Source: Aureobasidium sp. EXF-3400
Taxonomy: Eukaryota > Ascomycota > Dothideomycetes > Dothideales > Saccotheciaceae
Length of the DNA: 64,000 nucleotides
Direction: 5' to 3'
Assembly (NCBI GenBank): GCA_024195585.1
Contig: SWBL01000261.1
Coordinates: 1-64,000 of the forward strand
The position numbers and the translations under genes were made by a program. The notes beneath the pieces are model-generated. The model worked only from the letters and a program-made list of their open reading frames with translations, had not been told where the DNA came from and made no database searches. Below, piece by piece: positions 56,701 through 64,000 of the stretch (position 1 is its first letter; every line of letters begins with the position of its first letter).

Positions 56701-58507
56701 TCAAAGACAACAACCTTGGCCACCCCATCTGTGACCATCTGAGACAGGGTCAGTGGGCTCTTGACTTCATTGTCAACCGTCTGGAAAGACTTGTCTCTCG
56801 TGACGGCTACACCCGCCTGTCTGCACCTGCTGGATGGCTCAAAGACCGCTTCGAAGCTATTCGCAAGCTCCCCAGCTTCCTGTTGCCTCGTTACTTCGCA
56901 CTTGTCATCCAAACCGCCTACAAGGCCTCCACCGAGCGTGCTATCGAACAGATGAGCACCAACATTCGCCAAGGACAGCGTTTCCTCAAGAGTATGGCTC
57001 TTGTCAGCGTTCAATGCGAAGGTTTCATGAAGAACGCCTCTCTGTGGCCCGACAAGCTCGTTCCCTCTCTGGCAGCTGGTCTGCCTCACTTCGCCCAAGA
57101 CTGGGCAAGATGCTGGGGACGTGATGTCTTCATCTCTCTTCGTGGTCTCCTGCTCGCTACTGGCCGCTTCGGGGATGCCAAGGAGCACATCAAGGCTTTC
57201 GCCAGTGTTGTCAAGCACGGAATGATCCCCAACCTGCTCGGTTCTGGAAAGATCCCCAGATACAACTCTCGCGACTCTGTCTGGTTCTTCTTGCAGAACA
57301 TCCAAGACTACTGCAACATGGTTCCTAACGGTCGCGACATTCTGAAGGAGAAGGTCGCCAGACGTTTCTTGCCTTACGACGACACTTGGTTCTCGTGGGA
57401 GGACTCTCGCGCCTACTCTCAGACTTCGACCGTTGAGGACGTCGTTCAGGAGTGTCTCCAGCGCCACGCTACTGGCATGCACTTCCGCGAAGCCAATGCT
57501 GGTCCTGGCATCGACGACCAGATGAAGGATACTGGTTTCAACATCGACATCGAGACTGACTGGAACACCGGTATCATCTTCGGTGGTAACGAGTGGAACT
57601 GCGGTACCTGGATGGACAAGATGGGCTCCAGCGAACACGCTGGCAACAAGGGTGTTCCTGGCACTTCTCGTGATGGTGCTCCCGTCGAGATCACCGGTCT
57701 TCTCTACAGCTGTCTCAAGTGGGTTGACGGTCTCAACAAGAACGGCCAGTTCAAGTACTCGGGTGTCAGCACCAAGGGTGACAAGGTCATCACTTTCAAG
57801 GAGTGGGCACAGAAGATCCGCGACAACTTCGAGCACTGCTACTACGTGCCCGCCGATGCTGCACAGGACTCCAAGTACGATGTTAACAGTAAGGTCGTCA
57901 ACCGCCGTGGCATCTACAAGGACGTGTACAAGTGCAACAAGGAGTACCGCGATTACCAGCTCCGTCCCAACTTCCCCATCGCAATGACTGTTGCACCTGA
58001 TCTCTTCGATCCCAAGCATGCCTTGGGAGCTCTGATCATTGCCGATGAGGCTCTTCTTGGTCCTCAGGGTATGGCTACTCTGGACCCTTCGGACATGGAG
58101 TACCGCCCCAACTACATCAACAGCGATGACTCGAACGACTTCCACACTTCCAGAGGCCGTAACTACCACCAAGGACCTGAGTGGGTCTGGCCTCGTGGTT
58201 TCTTCTTGCGCGCACTGCTCAAGTTCGACTTGATGCGCCGTGAGACAAAGGAGGCCAAGGTCGAGGCTTTCCAGCAGGTCACCACCAGACTTGCAGGCTG
58301 CAGACACATGATTCACGACTCTCCTTGGGCTGGGCTTACTGAGCTCACCAACGAGAAGGGATCCATGTGCCACGATTCGGTAAGTGAATACTCACATGAC
58401 GTGCAAAAGACAAGGACTAACATGATTGCCAGTGCCCCACTCAAGCTTGGTCTGCTAGTTGCCTGATCGACTTGTACCAGGATGCCAGCGAGTACAACGC
58501 CTTGTAA
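53777..58507 (+). CDS. GDB1: Glycogen debranching enzyme (4-alpha-glucanotransferase / amylo-alpha-1,6-glucosidase)
   Basis: Three exons (53777-54006, 54059-58379, 58433-58507) give 1541 residues, the expected size for eukaryotic Gdb1 (about 1530). The N-terminal glucanotransferase half (GH13-like) carries YNMVHFTPLM, LTDVVWNHTANNS, the catalytic nucleophile region GFRIDNCHSTPLH (about residue 552), the acid/base Glu in VVMAELFSGDEKMDYVYVE (about 578) and LLMDCTHDNE (about 668). The C-terminal GH133 glucosidase half (from about 1080) has WARCWGRDVFISLRGLLLATG, GFNIDIETDWNTGIIFGGNEWNCG and PVEITGLLYSCL. The last exon supplies the conserved end CPTQAWSASCLIDLY. Cytosolic; trims glycogen branches after phosphorylase. 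Codon bias is strongly C-ending, suggesting high expression. Confidence 0.97.
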
Positions 58508-59434
58508 ACTGGCATACTGGCGGAAGCAGGATCGTTTACGCATGGCAGTTGCAACAGTTCAAAAAGATGGGAAAAGGCGCAGGAGGAAGGCTGACAAAGC
58601 AACGGCAACGGTCACCTAATTGTTTATACCGATACCCTAGATACAGTCTACAGATGAGAATGTTGATGAACTCATGACCTATTAACAGTTTCGAGATTTC
58701 AACGGTGATGCAGTTCCTACGATAGTTGACGTGCTGTGCATGTGTACCCGATAATTGGATGAAAGATAACCCAAGAGTCGAGGCCCTAGCACGGTTACTC
58801 AACCCATGCAACCGGTATCGAGGCTTGATGCATGGTGGCGGTCAAAGAGGTGTCGGAGTTGGCAAAGAGAATGTCAGCCTATGAAGGCGCGAGCACCAAA
58901 GCTTCCAGCTTGCAGGATCCCAAAACCTTGCGAGATAACGATTTGCAGGATGCAACCGGGATTCTTGCAAGGTCAGAGGAACAAAATGATGAGACGTCTC
59001 GGAAGGATCAGCGTCGGAAAATTCGACACGCGTCAGTTACGACTTTTGCGGACCATGAACGTGACATTGAATCTGTAACACGAGAACCGGGATGAGTCGA
59101 TTGTCAGACAATCCACGCAAGGTTTCTGCGCAGAGGGCTGACTTGCTCGAGAGTTTCGTCGCTTCCGGAGACTGGGAACGCCTTGTTCGGATCAACGGAC
59201 CGAACCGCTGCTCGGGCTCCGTGCTTGGAGCTTCTGGTCTCGTGCCAAGAATTGACATCGTCGGTCGCCCTTGCGGAAGTGAAGCTGCCTCAGTGAGCAT
59301 CGTCTATCAACACATTCAATCGATTCAAGCAACGACTAGATCCCGCGACCGCAAACGATCACTCTTACGACTGAGCCTCCATCCATCGCAAATACCAGCA
59401 GAAGAAAGCAAAACAGCAGGACACACATACAACC
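58508..59434. other. Intergenic region between GDB1 and LSM6
   Basis: 927 bp. Contains an 87-codon frame at 58832-59095 (MVAVKEVSELAKRMS...) of hydrophilic composition; I could not connect it to a family and do not call it. The LSM6 promoter is in the last few hundred bases. Confidence 0.35.
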
Positions 59435-59879
59435 ATGAGCGCATCACCCGACAACAATGGCGCCGCCGCAGCACCCACATCCGTCAACGAAGCGCGCGAC
59501 CCTTCCGGCTTCCTCAGCGAGATCATCGGCGCACCCGTCACCGTCAAGCTAAACTCTGGAGTCGTCTACAGAGGTGCGTAGCTCCCCCTCACTGGCGATG
59601 CTTTTGCGCAAAAAGAGCAGAGATGAAAGACAAAGGATTACAAGATGGCATTTACTGATGATGAGAGGGAAAAACAGGTGAACTGCAGTCAGTTGATGGA
59701 TACATGAACATTGCGCTCGAACAAACGAATGAAATCGTGGATGGCAAGGTCAGGAGGAATTACGGGGATGCGTTTGTGAGAGGAAACAATGGTATGTGCT
59801 ATTCCTACTGTTGGCTGCGTTTAATGGGGTGAGGTGCTGATTTTGTGATGCAGTCATGTACATCTCCGCCGACTCATAG
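59435..59879 (+). CDS. LSM6: U6 snRNA-associated Sm-like protein LSm6
   Basis: Three exons (59435-59573, 59678-59791, 59854-59879) give 92 residues. Sm1 motif: DPSGFLSEIIGAPVTVKLNSGVVYRGELQSVDGYMNI; Sm2 motif: FVRGNNVMYISADS at the C-terminus, with the RG-N-N core that binds RNA. The first 20 residues are an Ala/Pro-rich extension missing from yeast Lsm6. Part of the Lsm1-7 (mRNA decay, cytosol) and Lsm2-8 (U6 snRNP, nucleus) rings. All introns are phase 1; the last exon is only 26 nt, which a simple ORF search misses. Confidence 0.94.
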
Positions 59880-60187
59880 ATTGAGCGAAATGGAAGAAAC
59901 GGACACAGATGAGAGCGTGGGCTCCGGAAGATAGGGCAAGGTCGCATACATATCCTCAACGGAGTGGTAAAGGGATGTTACCAAGACCACTAGAAAAGAC
60001 CTCGAGGTCGTGGTGATTCAGCTCAGAGCAGAAGAGGATCATCCTCAGAAAAAGACATGGCTGAGAGAGGCAGTCGGACATCAGCATTGCTCAATTATAT
60101 TCTTGAGGCTTGCGCCTCATAACTTCCTATACCGCTACATGACGATTAACAAAATTCTTCGCCTCCCTGGACCAGTTACAATTCTCC
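59880..60187. other. Convergent intergenic region
   Basis: 308 bp between the 3' ends of LSM6 and the methyltransferase gene. Nothing recognised. Confidence 0.3.
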
Positions 60188-61530
60188 TCAAGTTCTGCCA
60201 GCCAAAGCATCCTTGACGGTAGTAAGCAGACCCTCAGCACCCTTCTGCGGGATCTTTGTCGTCCACGCTGCAACAGTCATACCGTGCAACTCCACTTCTC
60301 CCTTCTCATTTCTTTGCACATCGTCTCCGTTCAATGCCTCCTTGATCACATTTCTCACCTTCTCCCTCTCCTCACCCTCCAACACGGCAATCTGGCTCAA
60401 TGTGCTTAGTCTATCCCAAAGTGCCTCCTCAGTCAACCAAACACTCCACTTCTCTACATTCTCTGCAAGAGGCAGAGCGAAGAGAGGGTCATTGGTTGTG
60501 ACGATCGAGAGGGGATTTGAGGAGAGTTGAGAGTCAAAGACCGAACGCCATTTCTCGTGGCGGAAACGAGGTTGATTGTCGTCAAAGGAGAGGATCAGGT
60601 CTTGAAGCTTTTGCTCCCAGGTCGTGGTTGCAGAGTGCGATTTTGGTGCATTGTCTAAACAGGAGGTTAGTGTTTTGCAACTTTGGATGTGGCTTCTGTC
60701 GTGTGCAATGTTTCGCAGGTGACCTGTCGAAGAAGGTTTCTTGAGGCAAGGAGTCTTTCGGAGAAAAACAGATCACATGCAAGGTATGATGGTGTGCGAT
60801 TTTTGCATTGATATAGTGATGACAAGTATGATGTGCATATAGGAGAAGGTTTCACACTTACAGTCTTCAATGTTCCAGATCACGCCAAAGGCGCCATGAG
60901 GTTGTAACACACGATTGATCTCTTCCAGGGATTCGATATTGGCGAACCAGTGGAATGCCTAACGGGAGGGAAAATGTCACTGTCAGCCTACCTGAATAAT
61001 GTAGTGGCTCATGACTTTCTAGTCTGGGGAAGCCAGTGTGATGAGATCGAGCTAGTCTTTCTAAAGCTCTTGATATTGAGACAATGGAAAGTGACATGGG
61101 GATCCGGAAGAGGGAACGGAGGGGTGAATAAATGCAAGAGGCAGGTGGGAAGGGCAGATCAATCTCCTACCTGGGCAGCTATAACGGCGTCCACACTCTC
61201 ATCCTTCAAGGACTTCATGTCGGTGGACAGACCATCTTGGACGCTGACACCTTTAAGGTGCTTGTCCTTCAAAACCTTGCGCATGTCGGCATGCGGCTCA
61301 ATGGCAATGATCTCGTACCCCTCATCTCTGGCAGCCAAGAGCTCTGTGAACTTGCCGGTGCCCGCCGCAAGATCCACCACTGTGGCTTGAGGGCTGTCGG
61401 CGACGCGTACGCCGTCGAGCAGGACAGAGACGCTGTGGGCTGGGAACGAAGGGCGATGCTTGTCATACAGGGCGGCATTGCTGAACCCGTTCTGCGCCGA
61501 GGGGTTGATGCGAGCAGGAGTGGACGTCAT
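60188..61530 (-). CDS. Class I SAM-dependent methyltransferase (methyltransferase-11 type)
   Basis: Three exons (61530-61171, 60958-60862, 60654-60188) give 307 residues. Motif I is VVDLAAGTGKFTELLA, motif II the acidic end of IIAIEPHADMRK, followed by DGLSTDMKSLKDESVDAVIAAQAFHWF; the AFHWF motif is shared with fungal Crg1-like and trans-aconitate-type methyltransferases. The C-terminal half (KWSVWLTEEALWDRLSTLSQIAVL) is less conserved. Cytosolic; substrate unknown. Exons 2 and 3 meet at a phase-1 intron that restores Tyr. Confidence 0.88.
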
Positions 61531-63571
61531 GATGATCTTTGTATGTACAAGACAACGATATTCCGAAGATATTCAGAAGAACGAGCGCAGGGTTTGATTG
61601 CGATTGACGGGTAAGCGAGAAGCAAAAATGTCAGAACACTGCAGTGATTGAGAAAACCAAGGTCGAAGCGATCGTTCGACGTCAAGCAAAGCAAAGCATC
61701 ATCATGCGGGTTGGAAGTGGAGAGCGTCAACAAAGGCTCGGGAGATGTGCGGCGGGGAGTGGGCTCGAGTCGGCTGCATGAACAAGACCACAGCCACACC
61801 AACCCCCTCGAACGTGCGATGGCCGATTCACCTTTGAGGTGTGATGAGATGCAGCGCATCCACGGCATTTCTCTCTGCTGGGAAGGGCGTCGTAATATGT
61901 ACCCAGGCCAAGTATCTAGTATACATTTCATGCGCAGCTGGTCCCCTGCAGTAAGAAAGTCCGAGATGTGAGACCATTTTCGGGGATCGTTGCAACATCT
62001 TGACGAGATGAGACAGTGTTCAGATCAAGCCGAAAGCATAGTGGATATCAAATGAAGGGCAGGGAAAAAAAGAAAGAAAAAGAAGAACAGTGCTGCCCCT
62101 GTTACTGTTACAGGATGAGGCGCGTGCGGGAGACGGACGGGAAATTTTCTTCAATGAAGCTTCTCTTTGCTTCGACTCGTGGAGCGTGTGTCGCAGATGC
62201 AGATGCAGATCAAATTTTGTGGTCAATGGGCAGCACCAGGATGGCGCCACTGCCGGGTTGGAAGGATCGCAAGCGCATTGCAAAACATTTGCATTGCATC
62301 ATGAATCACTCTCGTAGACAACAACGGAGCAGAGACAACGGCTCATAAAGACCGAAGAGCAGCAATGGTCAAATAGATCAAAGCAATAACACATGGACAG
62401 GCCGATTGGGTATCGAGCCTTTAGGAGTTGCTATTTTGGAACAACGCTTGGCAATTGTAGGGAGTCAGAGGAGATGAGTGCATGCTGAGTGTGGAGTCGC
62501 CTGGAGCAGTTGTTGACTCTTTTAAGATGCCGTGCAGGCATCACCGATTCATGTGGAGGACTCAATTGAAGCTTCGCATATCAGAAACGACAGACGAGTT
62601 GGACGTCGATGTAAAGTTGGCATTAAACTCTGAGGCAAACGGGCAGTAGGGATTGTGTTTTGGGGGCTCAGAATAAACACGCGTTTGACGGGAGGCTGAG
62701 GGCGACATCATCTTGCACGTCCGACCCTCATGTCTACATCTCGCCGAAGCAGCCACAGCAGGTTGAATTGGCAAGTGCGGGAAGAGGTTAGCGTTAGAAC
62801 TTAGGACGTGCTTGCCTGGACCACCACAACCACTTTACGAACGATCTCCTGAAGCGAAATACGAAGGCACGACCGACCACCTTGTTCCTTCCCTTTTTTC
62901 CTTTCTAAAGCTCTACTATTGTGAATTGTTCCAGCAATTTCACTCTCTGTCGCCGTCCCTGCAAATTAGCACCTCGCTCGCTCGCCCAATTAATATCATA
63001 CAACACATCGGTTACAAGGCCACAGCCCTGCCCCAATCAAGGTCAGTGACGTCCCGGCGCTTTTCTTAGCAGCATCCGAGCAGGAGGCGCAACGGTTTCT
63101 TCTCAATCGAAACGTGAACGTTCAGCGGCCTTGTCTGCCTTCGAGATCCGGAGTGCCTTCTTCACAACATTGTTGCAGCGCTTGACGTTCCTTTCTTCCA
63201 AAGTCTCAGCGACTTGGCGCGTCTTGTTGCTGGTGCTGATCCCGTTCCCCTGGAGAAGAACGCCTTTCTCTCTCCTGCTCGACGAATCACCTTCGACCAC
63301 TCTTTTTACTGCCAGGAACCGCCGAGCATCGCTAACCTCGAGCCAGACAATTTTGTTGATACCCATTCTTACATATTATCTACATACCGGCTCAAGAGGC
63401 GTTTCTGTTTAGCTCTGCTGTTTCGCATCTTCGACAGTCCATCGACAAGAATTTAATTCGCTCGCTCAACCACATCGACCCTCTTTCGCTCAACCCACTG
63501 CCTCGCAGGCATTGTCGGAGACGACAACAGCACCTGCCTCGATACGCACACCACACCGCACAACCTTCTAC
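61531..63571. other. 2-kb intergenic region
   Basis: Divergent region between the methyltransferase start and the last gene. It includes a purine-rich tract at about 62054-62090 and a long pyrimidine-rich stretch from 62870 to 63560 that is probably a 5' leader. No coding frame with bias, RNA gene or repeat that I can support. Confidence 0.35.
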
Positions 63572-64000
63572 ATGCCTAAGAATCCGCTCAAGAACTTTGC
63601 CCGTCGCAAATCGTCTGGAAACGTCCTCGACCTTCCTTCGGAATCCACATCACCCGCACCCGCCTCGTCCAGCTTCCGCGTCCTCGAAAGACCTGACAAG
63701 GCAGCAACAGTAGGCAACGGTGGATACCCTGGAGGTCCTGTGAAACGGACAAGCGGCGGGCGACCAAACTCGAGCATCCTCTTAAACAGGAAGTCGGGCA
63801 AGTCGCAGGAGGACTTGATCGCAAGCGCAAACAGGTCGGTCACCGAAAAGAGCCAGGCTCGGCCACACACAGTGTACGGGGTGCTAAAATTGGGCAGGGG
63901 TAGTGGCGGAACAGCCCTCTCGGGTTCTTCGGGCTACTTTGACAATTCGTCGTCCTCTGCACGCTACAGCTCTTCGTCTACTCTTCCCTCATCAATCGAG
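63572..64000 (+). CDS. Uncharacterised Ser-rich fungal protein, N-terminal part (cut by window edge)
   Basis: The frame from the ATG at 63572 is open to the last base (143 codons). It starts MPKNPLKNFARRKSSGNVLD and is basic, then becomes Ser/Gly/Pro-rich (PASSSFRVLERPDK, GRPNSSILLNRKSGKSQED, SSGYFDNSSSSARYSSSSTL). The beginning looks like conserved fungal proteins of unknown function with an N-terminal basic patch and phosphorylation-prone Ser stretches (RRKSS). No catalytic domain is visible in the part present. Confidence 0.7.
   Translation, partial: MPKNPLKNFARRKSSGNVLDLPSESTSPAPASSSFRVLERPDKAATVGNGGYPGGPVKRTSGGRPNSSILLNRKSGKSQEDLIASANRSVTEKSQARPHTVYGVLKLGRGSGGTALSGSSGYFDNSSSSARYSSSSTLPSSIE

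Noticed and set aside
56007..58373. 788-codon antisense open frame inside GDB1
   Set aside because: It is a shadow of the strongly codon-biased sense gene; the translation has no domain and the sense frame has clear catalytic motifs.
1..64000. Secondary-metabolite cluster, transposon, CRISPR or viral insertion
   Set aside because: No polyketide or peptide synthase, transposase, reverse transcriptase, terminal repeat, spacer array or viral gene was recognised; gene content is ordinary conserved fungal.

Overview
The window is eukaryotic, from a filamentous ascomycete (Pezizomycotina). Evidence: short 50-60 bp GT-AG introns with CTAAC/CTGAC-like branch points, a Zn2Cys6 regulator with a fungal-specific middle domain, Tup1, fused ThiE-ThiM, ERG3 and single-gene spacing of about 2 kb. 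The class is an inference: gene content and intron style fit Dothideomycetes, possibly an Aureobasidium-like species. There are no operons, CRISPR arrays, insertion sequences, phage genes or recognisable transposons. The genes look like a normal chromosome arm of housekeeping and conserved loci. I assembled exons by hand from splice signals and reading frame; most models close exactly in phase.

Left part (0-16 kb): ribosomal protein eL43 (-), a saccharopine-dehydrogenase-like reductase (+), an SDR carbonyl reductase (-), a Ssu1/TDT-family transporter (+), twinfilin (+), the mitochondrial succinate/fumarate carrier (-), Mediator subunit Med22 (-), translation factor eIF5 (-), bifunctional thiamine enzyme Thi6 (+) and an NAD-dependent epimerase-like protein (-).

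Middle (16-40 kb): a ZIP metal transporter (+), a Cdc4/Pop1-like F-box WD40 protein (+), mitochondrial phosphate carrier (+), sterol C5-desaturase ERG3 (-), a Siz/PIAS SUMO ligase (-), a DUF2423 protein (+), Erf4 (-), an alpha/beta hydrolase (+), a decayed tRNA-Met-like element, the Tup1 co-repressor (+) and a Zn2Cys6 regulator with a Gln-rich tail (+).

Right part (40-64 kb): an acidic disordered protein (-), NAD(P)H-hydrate dehydratase (+), several small or uncharacterised conserved proteins, a secretory protein with a degenerate Hsp70/actin-type (ASKHA) fold (-), a MYND finger fused to a pRiA4b ORF-3-like domain (+), glycogen debranching enzyme (+), LSm6 (+), a class I methyltransferase (-) and the start of an uncharacterised Ser-rich protein running off the right edge.

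No single locus is a clear new 'system'. The best leads are the 49.3-49.9 kb divergent promoter (a perfect 22-bp palindrome plus three 11-bp tandem repeats) between an unknown nuclear-like protein and the MYND/pRiA4b gene, the ASKHA-like secretory protein, a coding-like segment lying inside a DUF2423 intron, and a cluster of non-consensus GTTNGT donors in the WD40 half of TUP1.
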